A DNA stretch of 64,000 bases from Roseovarius nanhaiticus (GTDB lineage Bacteria; Pseudomonadota; Alphaproteobacteria; Rhodobacterales; Rhodobacteraceae), in contig NZ_FTNV01000001.1 in NCBI RefSeq assembly GCF_900156535.1, forward strand, positions 1,612,001 through 1,676,000, given 5' to 3'. Below are positions 9,821 through 17,849 of the stretch, piece after piece. Position 1 is the stretch's first letter. Each line of letters opens with the position of its first letter. Under the pieces are notes generated by a model. It saw nothing but the letters and a program-made list of their open reading frames with translations. It was not told the origin of the DNA and searched no databases. The translations under genes and the position numbers were made by a program.

Positions 9821-9988
9821 TCGGGTCCGTCCTTAATTCGCATCGTGAGGTTGCCTTGAGTGGTGCAACATATCGTGCAGGAGGGCAAGGGAAAGGGGCG
9901 AAAATGCTGGCTGTCCGGCGCCCTTGCCTATACCGATGCGGAGCGGGGGCACATCGCCGCCCGCCTCCAAGGAAAAGGCCCCCGACCC

Positions 9989-10528
9989 GTGACACGTGAC
10001 GAGATCGAAGCGCTGATCGCCCGCGCCGCCATGGGCGAGCGCGCGGCTTTCGAGGGTCTTTACACGCATACCTCGGCCAAGTTGATGGCGATCTGCCTGC
10101 GTGTCCTCGGGGACCGGGCCGAGGCCGAGGAGGCGCTGCAGGAATCGTTCGTCAAGATCTGGCGCCACGCGGATCGCTACCGCGCCAACGGGCTGAGCCC
10201 GATGACTTGGCTCATCACCATCGCGCGCAACACCGCCATCGACCGCGCGCGCAAGCGGCGCGAGGCGCAGCCTGGCCTGGATCAGGCCGAAACGCTGGCC
10301 GATGCCACGCCCGGCCCCGAGGCGCAGGCCATCGCGTCAAGCGAGCGCACGGCGCTGACGGCGTGCCTGTCCGAGCTGGACGAGGCCAATGCGCAGGCGG
10401 TGCAGCGCGCCTATCTGGACGGTGAAACCTACGCCGAGCTGGCAACACGCTTTGGCGTGCCACTCAATACGATGCGCACGCGGCTGCGCCGCAGCCTGAT
10501 GAAACTCAAGGAGTGTCTGACGCGATGA
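9989..10528 (+). CDS. ECF-type RNA polymerase sigma factor
   Basis: A 179-residue sigma-70 family extracytoplasmic-function factor. Region 2 spans ARAAMGERAAFEGLY to IWRHADRYR, with the conserved SPMTWLITIARNTAIDRAR helix, and region 4 spans ELDEANAQAVQRAYLDG to TMRTRLRRSLMKL, the -35 recognition helix-turn-helix. I choose the GTG at 9989, preceded by AAGGAAAAGG; the frame is open further upstream (to 9860) but that part is unlike a sigma factor. Its stop overlaps the anti-sigma ATG (ATGA). It diverges from cobS. Confidence 0.9.
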   Translation: MTRDEIEALIARAAMGERAAFEGLYTHTSAKLMAICLRVLGDRAEAEEALQESFVKIWRHADRYRANGLSPMTWLITIARNTAIDRARKRREAQPGLDQAETLADATPGPEAQAIASSERTALTACLSELDEANAQAVQRAYLDGETYAELATRFGVPLNTMRTRLRRSLMKLKECLTR

Positions 10529-11241
10529 CCGCCGCCGATCCCAAGGGCGAGCTGCCGCCGGGCGAGGATGACCGCATCCTCGCCGGAGAATATGCGCTGG
10601 GCCTCCTGAAGGCAGATGCGGCGGCGGATTTCGAGGCGCGCCTCGCGCGCGAGCCCGCGTTGCGCAGGCTCTACGCAGAATGGGCCGAGGATCTGGCGGG
10701 ATTGACCGATGAGTTGGAAGAGGTCGCGCCGCCGGGCGGCATGCAGGCCAGCATCGAGGCGCAGCTTTTCGGAGCCAACCCGCGGCGTCCCTTCGCGGGT
10801 CTGCGCGGTCTTGGCTGGCTGGTGGGCGGCGCCGTCGCCGCGGCGCTGGCGCTCTATGTGACGCTCAATGCCGGGCTGCTGGGGCAGGGGCCGACCCTGC
10901 CGGGCGCGCCGGATTATACCGCGCAGGTCGCCGCCGAGGATGGCAGCCTGCGCATCTTGGCCAGCTACGACATCGAGGAGGCGGGATTGCGCGTCGAAGA
11001 GCGCAGCGGCACCGCACCCGAGGGCCGTGTGCTGGAGTTGTGGCTGATCGCCGGGCAGGACGCGCCTGTGTCGCTTGGCGTTTTGCCCGAGGGCGAAGGC
11101 GGCCTGATGCCCATCGATCCGGCCATCGCTCCGCGCCTTCCGGGCGGTGTTCTGGCCATCTCGGAGGAGCCGCGAGGCGGCTCGCCCACCGGCGCGCCGA
11201 CGGGCCGCGTTCTGGCCACGGGGGCCATCACGCCGCTTTAA
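10525..11241 (+). CDS. Anti-sigma factor, RskA-like
   Basis: A 238-residue membrane anti-sigma factor. The N-terminal cytoplasmic part (LAGEYALGLLKADAAADFEARL) resembles the anti-sigma domain that holds an ECF factor; one transmembrane helix (LVGGAVAAALALYVTLNA, near residues 97-115) follows, and the periplasmic part ending LELWLIAGQDAPVSLGVLP fits the RskA C-terminal domain. Translation is coupled to the sigma gene by an ATGA overlap. By analogy with SigK-RskA, regulated proteolysis would release the sigma factor; the signal is unknown. Confidence 0.9.
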   Translation: MTAADPKGELPPGEDDRILAGEYALGLLKADAAADFEARLAREPALRRLYAEWAEDLAGLTDELEEVAPPGGMQASIEAQLFGANPRRPFAGLRGLGWLVGGAVAAALALYVTLNAGLLGQGPTLPGAPDYTAQVAAEDGSLRILASYDIEEAGLRVEERSGTAPEGRVLELWLIAGQDAPVSLGVLPEGEGGLMPIDPAIAPRLPGGVLAISEEPRGGSPTGAPTGRVLATGAITPL

Positions 11242-11314
11242 TTCGGCACGATCCGTCGCGCCTTGGAAAAACTTTGAAACTAATCCTCCGGCGGCTGCGT
11301 GGATGTGAGGGTCA

Positions 11315-11331
11315 GCAGGCAAAACGCCTGC
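11315..11331 (+). promoter_or_regulatory. 5' leader hairpin ahead of the fasciclin gene
   Basis: A perfect six-base stem, GCAGGC 11315-11320 and GCCTGC 11326-11331 with a five-base loop, sits about ten bases before the AGGAGG ribosome site (11340-11345) of the fasciclin gene. It could stabilise the transcript or modulate initiation. No U-run follows, so it is not a simple terminator. Confidence 0.35.
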
Positions 11332-11350
11332 AACACCCTAGGAGGAACAC

Positions 11351-11905
11351 ATGACTTTCAAGACAATGCTGGCAAGTGCCGCAACCGCAGCGATCCTGGC
11401 CACCGGCGCCCATGCCGATAATCCCATGGTTGGCGGTGCCGAGATGTATGCCGACAAGAACATCATCGAAAACGCCGTCAACTCGGCCGACCACACCACG
11501 CTGGTCGCCGCCGTCAAGGCCGCCGGCCTGGTCGAGACCCTGTCGGGCGAGGGTCCGTTTACCGTTTTCGCACCCACCAATGCTGCCTTCGACAAGCTGG
11601 CGGATGGCACGGTCGAGACACTGCTCAAGCCCGAGAACAAGGATCAACTGACGCAGATCCTGACCTGCCACGTGGTTGGCGCCGATGCGATGGCGGGCGC
11701 GATCAAAGGCATGATCGACGACGATGGCGGCGCGCATATCGTCCCCACACTGGGCGGTTGCAAGCTGAACGCCACCTATGACGGCGACATGATCATGCTC
11801 GAGGACGAGCAGGGCCAGACGATCAACGTCACAATCGCCGATGTCGATCAGTCGAACGGCGTGATCCACGTCGTCGACACCGTGATCCTGCCCGCTGCCA
11901 AGTAA
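11351..11905 (+). CDS. Secreted fasciclin (FAS1) domain protein
   Basis: A 184-residue exported protein: an N-terminal signal peptide (MTFKTMLASAATAAILATGAHA) and one FAS1 domain. The two FAS1 boxes are clear: GPFTVFAPTNAAFDKL around residues 69-84 and GVIHVVDTVILP at the C-terminus. Single-FAS1 bacterial proteins act at the cell surface or periplasm in adhesion or stress tolerance; the precise role is unknown. An excellent ribosome site (AGGAGGAAC) precedes the start. It follows the ECF sigma/RskA pair, which makes it a candidate target of that sigma factor. Confidence 0.92.
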   Translation: MTFKTMLASAATAAILATGAHADNPMVGGAEMYADKNIIENAVNSADHTTLVAAVKAAGLVETLSGEGPFTVFAPTNAAFDKLADGTVETLLKPENKDQLTQILTCHVVGADAMAGAIKGMIDDDGGAHIVPTLGGCKLNATYDGDMIMLEDEQGQTINVTIADVDQSNGVIHVVDTVILPAAK

Positions 11906-11943
11906 GCGGCGCGCACACGGGCGCTACACGATCAGGTGAGATG

Positions 11944-11980
11944 ACGGGCCCGGCACTTGCTTGCCGGGCCCGTTGCTTTC
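11944..11980 (+). terminator. Rho-independent terminator after the fasciclin gene
   Basis: A perfect 12-base stem (ACGGGCCCGGCA 11944-11955, TGCCGGGCCCGT 11962-11973) with a six-base loop, followed by TGCTTTC. The position 40 bases after the fasciclin stop and before the msrB leader fits transcript termination. Confidence 0.8.
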
Positions 11981-12037
11981 AAATGACACACAAGACGCGC
12001 GGGCCTCGCCGGCGCTGTACACAGGAGGAGCTTTGAC

Positions 12038-12514
12038 ATGGAACGACGCCACTTCATCACCGCGGCCCTTGCCGCCGGATCGGCCGCAGCCTTTGCCCGG
12101 TTCGGCACCGCTGCCACTGACGAAACTTTCGAGGTTACCCGGACCGAGGCTGAGTGGCGCGCGATGCTGAGCGATCTTGAGTATAAGGTCATGCGCGAGG
12201 AAGGGACCGAGCGGGCGTTTACCTCACCGCTGGACAAGAATTACGCCGATGGCACCTATCAGTGCCGGGGCTGTGATCTGCCGCTTTACTCGTCCGAGGT
12301 CAAATATGACAGCGGCACCGGCTGGCCCAGCTTCTGGCAGGCGCTGGACGGCGGTATCGGAACCAAACCCGACCGCTCTCTTTTTGGCGTGCGTACCGAA
12401 TGCCATTGCAGCCGTTGTGGCAGCCACTTGGGGCATATCTTCGACGATGGCCCGGCGCCGACCGGCAAGCGGCATTGCATCAATGGCGTCAGTCTGACCT
12501 TCGTAGCCGCCTGA
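12038..12514 (+). CDS. msrB: Peptide-methionine (R)-S-oxide reductase, exported form
   Basis: A 158-residue MsrB that reduces methionine-R-sulfoxide in proteins. The N-terminus MERRHFITAALAAGSAAA has a twin-arginine-like motif and hydrophobic core, so export by Tat is likely. The zinc site is given by CRGC and CSRC pairs, the substrate region by GTGWPSFWQ, and the resolving/catalytic cysteine by RHCINGVSL (Cys147). A GGAGGA ribosome site precedes the ATG. Position between the ECF-linked fasciclin gene and osmC supports a role in envelope oxidative repair. Confidence 0.95.
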   Translation: MERRHFITAALAAGSAAAFARFGTAATDETFEVTRTEAEWRAMLSDLEYKVMREEGTERAFTSPLDKNYADGTYQCRGCDLPLYSSEVKYDSGTGWPSFWQALDGGIGTKPDRSLFGVRTECHCSRCGSHLGHIFDDGPAPTGKRHCINGVSLTFVAA

Positions 12515-12539
12515 TCCGGCGATCCGGTGCAACCATAAG

Positions 12540-12586
12540 GCCGCCCCTGCGTTGTCCTCGTGACAGGCCGCAAGGGCGGCTTTTTT
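12540..12586 (+). terminator. Rho-independent terminator after msrB
   Basis: GCCGCCC (12540-12546) pairs with GGGCGGC (12574-12580), followed directly by six T residues. It separates msrB from osmC, so osmC probably has its own promoter in the 45 bases that follow. Confidence 0.8.
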
Positions 12587-12631
12587 GCGCCCCGTGCCTA
12601 TCGGTTGAACATTTTTGATAAGGAGACAGAC

Positions 12632-13054
12632 ATGCAACGCAAGGGTTCTGCACATTGGAGTGGCGATCTGAAATCTGGCAAGGGTCAGGTCAGCACTGAA
12701 AGCGGCGCGCTCAAGGATTTGCCGTATGGCTTCAACACCCGCTTTGAGGACGAGCCGGGAACAAATCCCGAGGAATTGGTCGGCGCGGCACATGCGAGCT
12801 GCTACGCAATGGCGATGTCACTTGGCTTGGGCGAGAAAAACCTGAAAGCCGACGACATCAATGCGACTGCCGCAGTGACGCTGGTTGAAAAGGACGGCGG
12901 TTTCGCCGTCACAAAGGTGCATTTGGACGTGACCGCCAAGATCCCCGGCATCAGCGAGGAGGATTTTCAGGAGGTCGCCGAGGCGACGAAGAAGAATTGC
13001 CCCATCTCGAAGCTCCTGACAGCCGAGATCACGTTGGACGCAAAACTGGCCTGA
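12632..13054 (+). CDS. OsmC-family peroxiredoxin
   Basis: A 140-residue OsmC/Ohr-fold thiol peroxidase that reduces organic hydroperoxides. The two redox cysteines are in place: Cys57 in GAAHASCYAMAMS and Cys123 in KKNCPISKLL, as expected for the OsmC subfamily (YhfA/OsmC type rather than Ohr). The start MQRKGSAHWSG follows AAGGAGA. It is cytosolic and lies in an oxidative-stress cluster with msrB and the ECF sigma pair. Confidence 0.93.
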   Translation: MQRKGSAHWSGDLKSGKGQVSTESGALKDLPYGFNTRFEDEPGTNPEELVGAAHASCYAMAMSLGLGEKNLKADDINATAAVTLVEKDGGFAVTKVHLDVTAKIPGISEEDFQEVAEATKKNCPISKLLTAEITLDAKLA

Positions 13055-13080
13055 TCGGCCGATTTCGTCGGTGAGATGAG

Positions 13081-13114
13081 AAAAGCCCTCGGATAATTTT
13101 CGGGGGCTTTTTTT
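13081..13114. terminator. Bidirectional terminator between osmC and the lipoprotein gene
   Basis: AAAGCCCTCG pairs with CGGGGGCTTT (one wobble pair) around an AT-rich loop, with A-residues before and seven T residues after. Because the flanking genes converge, it can stop transcription in both directions. Confidence 0.75.
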
Positions 13115-13125
13115 ACGCGCGGGCT

Positions 13126-13929
13126 TTAGGGCGCATCCCGGAAAAAGACCGTCAGCCGCAGGTCCGACACGTGATCGAGGCAAGTCTGGTTTGCGCTGAA
13201 TGATCCGCTATTCGTGCCAGCCAGATAGAGGCCGAACTGGCGCAGGCCCAAAGAATTGCGATCCACCATATCCTGCAACGCGGCAACCGCGCGCGTGTCC
13301 AGCGAGAATGTCGCGGCGCCGGGCGTGCTCGCCTCTAATGTCAGGGGCGGATTGGCCAAGCGCCACCACGTGTTGATCCGCACCACCCGGTCATCGACGC
13401 GCAATGTGCCGACACGCGTAACGCCCGGCGGGCTGGTAAGACCGATCGGGCCATCGGGAATAAACTCGCGCCGCGGCAGCCAGAAGATGCTATCGAGCAT
13501 GCCGACCCCGTTCAGGCTGGTCCGGCATCCGATGCTGCCGCCGTCGAAGTCTGGCGCGCGGGCCAGGCTGGCGGTCAGCAGCGCGCCGGTGATCTGCGGT
13601 GCGTCTGCGCCGCCCGGGCGCGGTGCGCCAAGGCCCGACAGATCGAACGCGACATAGCCATTATTGCGCCGCAGGACATCCACCCGGCAGCGATTATTCG
13701 CGCCAGTCACCCTGTGGCCGACGACGATGACGCCCGGATCCAGCCCGTCATACGTCCCGTCGCCCAGCCCGGTCGTATCGACGCCACAGAGGAAATCGGT
13801 GCCGGGATCTTGCCGGAATTGCTGGATGATCTGGTGGCTGGCCACCGGCACGGCACTGGTTGAACTGATGTCGGGAAAATCACATCCCATCAGCAGCAAA
13901 AAGAGCGGCAATGATCGCAAGAATTTCAC
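13126..13929 (-). CDS. Putative lipoprotein of unknown function
   Basis: A 267-residue protein with a lipoprotein signal: MKFLRSLPLFLLLMGC, where LLMGC is a usable lipobox. The mature part has scattered cysteines (CGVDTTG, NRCRVDV, IGCRTS, QTCLDHV) and alternating beta-like segments, compatible with a disulfide-stabilised beta-sandwich exposed at the outer membrane. I do not recognise a family. It is a single gene, convergent with osmC. Confidence 0.75.
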   Translation of the reverse strand: MKFLRSLPLFLLLMGCDFPDISSTSAVPVASHQIIQQFRQDPGTDFLCGVDTTGLGDGTYDGLDPGVIVVGHRVTGANNRCRVDVLRRNNGYVAFDLSGLGAPRPGGADAPQITGALLTASLARAPDFDGGSIGCRTSLNGVGMLDSIFWLPRREFIPDGPIGLTSPPGVTRVGTLRVDDRVVRINTWWRLANPPLTLEASTPGAATFSLDTRAVAALQDMVDRNSLGLRQFGLYLAGTNSGSFSANQTCLDHVSDLRLTVFFRDAP

Positions 13930-14073
13930 GGATCTGGCCCTTTCGCGACGAGTGTCGGGCTTCGCGGTAAACCGAAGTCCGAAAGGAGGGATAGCGGTGC
14001 AGTGCTGAAGTTGGTGACGTTACGTCAACTAAACGCGCCTGTAAAGTCTGCACGCCGCGCGCCTGTTGGCGCC

Positions 14074-15174
14074 TCAAGCGACTGCCAGCAACGCCTCTCG
14101 GTCAAACACGTCACGCAATTCATGGCGCTTCAGAATGGGCCGCGCCGTTGGTCCGATCGGATCGGCGCCGTGGCGCAGGCCATTTTGCACGAGACCGGGC
14201 ACCGCCCGCTCCAACCCGGCGACAGCCTCGGGTCCGAGTGCGCCAATGGCATTGGGGCCTGGATAAAAGCTTTCTGTGTGCATGCCTTCGGCGATCAATA
14301 CCTGATGTTGCTCGCACAAAAGGTGGTAGTATTTTACGCGCTTGACGCCTCGCGCAATGCGCGCGCCCGCGCCCGAGATCTCGGCCAAATGCCGCGCCCG
14401 GACGAAACTGTCGCCGACCGTCACGCAATGCTGCGGGGACACCAGAACGTCTCGGGTCAGCCCATAATGACCTTGGCGCAGACGTACCGGGCGCAAATTT
14501 CCCTGTGCTTTCATGCCTTCTGCGCTCAGCATTGTGCTGCCCGCCCACTCCACGCGCTGCGGCCCGTTATCGACCGTACAGATCATGTCACCGGGCCGGA
14601 TATCCTCGATTGCCACATATCCACCGGGCGTCAGCAGACGCGTGCGCCGGGTGAAGCAAATGGCGAAATTTCCCGCCTCGCGGTTGGCCGTCAGGCCGGC
14701 ATATTGCGTCTGGCCGTCGGTCAGCCGACCGATGTTGATCGAACGGATTGGCTGAGCTTCAAGCGCGGCCTGATCCGCGTTGGCGCTGAATTCAGGCGCC
14801 AAGTAGACGTTGCCATTGGTATCCTGAATGATGACAGCCGAGATTTGTGCCGTCGTGCCATCCTCATAGGTGATGACCGAGTCATAGACTGCCGACGCGT
14901 CAAAGATCTGATCGGGGCCGCCGTTGATGCGGAATGTATCGCCGCCGCCGCCGGCCGCGTTGTTGTTCGTGTCGTATATCGTTGAATTGCCGCCACCAAA
15001 TCCGGTTGATCCGGGCGAGAATTCGACAATGCGGCTGGAGAGGGGATTGGCAGTACTGCCCGAAGATGCGCCCTGAAGGCCGGCCGCGTTTTCCACCGTA
15101 TTATTGCCCTCGAACGGGTCCAGCCGGAAGTTTCCGGTGCTTCCCAGGAAAAAGACGTTGAATGTGGTGGGCAT
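14074..15174 (-). CDS. Hint-domain secreted protein
   Basis: A 366-residue protein with a Gly/Asn-rich N-terminal half (FEGNNTVENAAGL and GGGNSTIYDTNNNAAGG) and a C-terminal Hint domain starting near Cys173 in AICFTRRTRLLTPGGYVAIEDI. The block-F like LVSPQHCVTVGDS and a final MHTESFYPGPNA complete the domain. These Hint proteins are abundant in Rhodobacteraceae and are thought to be exported by type I secretion and possibly self-processed. It diverges from the RTX gene, with 194 bases between the two starts. Confidence 0.88.
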   Translation of the reverse strand: MPTTFNVFFLGSTGNFRLDPFEGNNTVENAAGLQGASSGSTANPLSSRIVEFSPGSTGFGGGNSTIYDTNNNAAGGGGDTFRINGGPDQIFDASAVYDSVITYEDGTTAQISAVIIQDTNGNVYLAPEFSANADQAALEAQPIRSINIGRLTDGQTQYAGLTANREAGNFAICFTRRTRLLTPGGYVAIEDIRPGDMICTVDNGPQRVEWAGSTMLSAEGMKAQGNLRPVRLRQGHYGLTRDVLVSPQHCVTVGDSFVRARHLAEISGAGARIARGVKRVKYYHLLCEQHQVLIAEGMHTESFYPGPNAIGALGPEAVAGLERAVPGLVQNGLRHGADPIGPTARPILKRHELRDVFDREALLAVA

Positions 15175-15368
15175 GGGGCGGCCTCTGTTGGTCGTCTGTA
15201 GAGTTTAACTCAATTCAGCACTGCTCTGAAATTGAGCGGCCTGCATAATGAAGTCATTCCGGATCTTAAACCTTTGATTTGAAACGCTGCGATTGCCTTG
15301 CAGGTTCCCGCCGACTAACCTGCCGGTTGATCTGCCGCCCTCGTCGCGGCGCTGCTGGGGGGCAGGAC

Positions 15369-16829
15369 ATGGGACCACTGATTGTTGTAGCGCTATTGTC
15401 GGGGCTGATTTTCGGGACCGACCTTCTGGAAGACGATGACCCACCATTGGCCGAGGCCGATCCAGACGATACCGGCGAGAACGGCGGCGAAGAGCCGGAG
15501 CTTGACGATACCGGCGCCACGTTCGAGCGCACCGATGACGGTGTCACGCTCAGCATCGGCGAGGATGAGACCGGATCGCTGGCCGTTATCTATTACACCG
15601 ATACCGAGGATAACGTTGCCAATTTCGTCGAGGTGGACGAGGCGCGGTTTTACCTGGTGCCCGAAGGCACTGATTGGTCCGACGCCAGTTGGGAGACCCG
15701 CGGGAACGTGCCGGGCAGCGCAGAGTTCGGCGGTCCGGCCAGCGAATACGAGCTTGATGAGTTCGAGGAGGCTTTCGATCTGCAGTTGCTTGGCGTTGTC
15801 GACCTGCTGGGAACCCCCGAAAATACGGAAGACCCCGGTAGCCGCGTTGGCGAAATAACCGCAAATCAACCTGTTGCAGGCTTTTTCCTCGAGGCGACGA
15901 CCGATGGCGACGAGCTGGTCAGCTTCCTGCCCGAGGATTTCGTCGTGACCCGGAACGGCGTGCCACAGACGCCCGTGGATACGGATACCATTGGCACGGA
16001 CGACATAGAATGGCTCTCTGCCGAGGTCGATGGCATCACTCTGAACGGTGCGGGCGGCGACGATATTCTGGAAACCGCGCGCGATGATGTAACGCTGCTG
16101 GGCGGCGCCGGCAACGACACTCTGGAGTCGAGCGGCGCGAATACCATCATCGACGGCGGCGCCGGTGATGACGTTGTCACGGCGCGTGGGGCCACCGTGA
16201 CCGGCGGTGAAGGTGACGACCGCATCACGATAACCAGCGGCGCGGCCACGGGCGGCGCGGGCGATGATCGTCTTGTCTCCTTCGGCATGGGCACATCACT
16301 GCTGCAGGGCGGGGCAGGCGCCGACAGCCTCAGCGTGTCTGGCGCTGGATCCGAAGCGTTTGGTGGGTCCGGCAATGATTTCATCGGAACCAGCAACGGT
16401 GCAGCAGGATTCGGCGGCGCGGGGGATGACCGGATGCAGGTGGATTCGGGGACACGCGCCGACGGCGGCGCCGGAAACGATGTATTCACGGTTTGGAACC
16501 AATTCCGCGATCCCGATGGGCCTGCGACCGTCACCACCGGCGACGGCGCCGACACGATCAACGCGCTGGTGCGCAACGCCGCGCGCGGCGAGGCAGATGA
16601 TATCTACCTGCGCGTCACTGATTTCGACCCCGCCGAAGACCTGTTGGAAGTCGGAAGTTTCCAGACCGGGAACCGGGTCGACGACGTCGAAATCAACGAG
16701 GCCGCCGATGGCAGCCATACCGACATACGCGTGAGTTATACCGCGTTGTCGGGCCTGCCGCCGGGAATTGCGGTGATCCGGCTGGAAGGCACGACCGGAG
16801 TCAGTGCTGCGAATATCGCCATCGTCTGA
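15369..16829 (+). CDS. RTX-type calcium-binding protein with N-terminal membrane anchor
   Basis: A 486-residue acidic protein. It begins MGPLIVVALLSGLIFG, a short hydrophobic anchor, followed by an Asp/Glu-rich linker. The central region is unassigned. From about residue 215 there are nine RTX-like nonapeptide turns of type GGAGNDTLE / GGAGDDRLV, spaced roughly 15-20 residues apart rather than strictly nine. The repeats should bind calcium once exported. There is no secretion ATPase in the window. I chose the ATG at 15369 over an upstream frame extension with basic, non-coding-like content. Confidence 0.85.
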   Translation: MGPLIVVALLSGLIFGTDLLEDDDPPLAEADPDDTGENGGEEPELDDTGATFERTDDGVTLSIGEDETGSLAVIYYTDTEDNVANFVEVDEARFYLVPEGTDWSDASWETRGNVPGSAEFGGPASEYELDEFEEAFDLQLLGVVDLLGTPENTEDPGSRVGEITANQPVAGFFLEATTDGDELVSFLPEDFVVTRNGVPQTPVDTDTIGTDDIEWLSAEVDGITLNGAGGDDILETARDDVTLLGGAGNDTLESSGANTIIDGGAGDDVVTARGATVTGGEGDDRITITSGAATGGAGDDRLVSFGMGTSLLQGGAGADSLSVSGAGSEAFGGSGNDFIGTSNGAAGFGGAGDDRMQVDSGTRADGGAGNDVFTVWNQFRDPDGPATVTTGDGADTINALVRNAARGEADDIYLRVTDFDPAEDLLEVGSFQTGNRVDDVEINEAADGSHTDIRVSYTALSGLPPGIAVIRLEGTTGVSAANIAIV

Positions 16830-17003
16830 GTTTGGTCAAAGCGAGGCGCGGGACCGCCCATCGCAAAGCCCCCGGCATGCCTGCCGGAGCGTCGGCAGCG
16901 CAAGGCGTGTGCAAAGGCGGAGGCAGGGCGTCAATTCTGGGGCGGGGTATGAAGGCAGTGCCGTCGGCCTGCCGGATCGCCCCGGCAGGCAATGGTCAGA
17001 CGG

Positions 17004-17369
17004 TCACGCTCCGGCGCAAAAGAGATATTCGCCACCGCCAGCGCTGTTGCCGGAGGCGATGACCTCGAATGGGCTGTTTGGATCGTCGCCGATGCAGGGG
17101 GAGAAGGCTGGCAGGCCGGGCGCAGCAATGCCCGTAATCTCAGATCCCCCGGCCATCAGCTTGCGATTCGCGTCGACGCGTGCGTGCTTCTTGGCGACAT
17201 CGTCATCCATCACCGTAGAATGGCACGATATCAGCTCATGCGGCACGCTACGTGTCCGTTTGAAGGCCGCAGGGTCGATGTTCTCGATGATCTCTATGTC
17301 AAAACCATCCTGAAGCGCCAGATCGGACCACGCGTTGCAACAGCCGCAATCGGGGGTGGTTACGGTCAT
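17004..17369 (-). CDS. DUF411 metal-binding protein lacking a signal peptide
   Basis: A 121-residue protein with the DUF411 start TPDCGCCNAWSDLALQDGF, where the CGCC is the presumed copper/metal site, and the family's VPHELISCHSTVMDDD and GIAAPGLPAFSP segments. DUF411 proteins usually carry a signal peptide and a conserved VEGHVPA segment; here there is no upstream start in frame (the frame closes near 17460 with no ATG or GTG) and VEGHVPA is replaced by AKKHARVDA. It may be a divergent or decaying copy. Confidence 0.65.
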   Translation of the reverse strand: MTVTTPDCGCCNAWSDLALQDGFDIEIIENIDPAAFKRTRSVPHELISCHSTVMDDDVAKKHARVDANRKLMAGGSEITGIAAPGLPAFSPCIGDDPNSPFEVIASGNSAGGGEYLFCAGA

Positions 17370-17849
17370 CTCAGGGCCGTCATAAGAGCTGGCTGACCGC
17401 GTGACGCTTGGCGTTCCGGCATGGATGACGCCAGAGGGCCGAGGCGGGCAAGCGTGCTGTCATCTCCACCAGAAATAGGGATGCCTTCAGTAGATCGCTC
17501 GGTCCTTGATGAGGTGTGATAGGATCGCATTTCACCCCCGGCGGGGCGGCCCGGTTGATGCGCTGCAACTGCGTCCGGCGGCCCTGCGGGGCGGTGCGTA
17601 AAAGAAAGCACCGCCAGATGCGGCGCGACACATGCGGCGCTGACGCCACCCCATGCGCGTCGTTCGCGCCACGGCAACAGGACACACCGCTGACTGGCGG
17701 CCGAGTCCGTCAGCACTGGCCGGGCATGCGCCATGCTCTGGGCATGGCCCAGTCAGGCGGCGCAGGTCACGTCGCGGATCCGAGCACACTGCATGTGCAC
17801 CGCCTTGTTCCGAATGCCTGACCTCAAGCCTTTCAAACGGGTCAGCGCG
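17370..17849. other. Gene-free stretch with one hairpin
   Basis: I see no convincing gene here on either strand: the open frames have scattered composition and match no family I know. The only structure noted is an eight-base perfect stem, GGCGGTGC 17590-17597 with GCACCGCC 17608-17615. The lower codon-like periodicity and the neighbouring atypical DUF411 gene suggest decayed sequence. Confidence 0.4.

Noticed and set aside
16968..16990. Hairpin GCCTGCCGG / CCGGCAGGC as a terminator for the RTX gene
   Set aside because: It lies 140 bases after the stop with no T-run, so I did not call it a terminator.
17366..17821. Short open frames on both strands in the gap after the DUF411 gene
   Set aside because: Mixed composition, no ribosome site, no recognisable motif.
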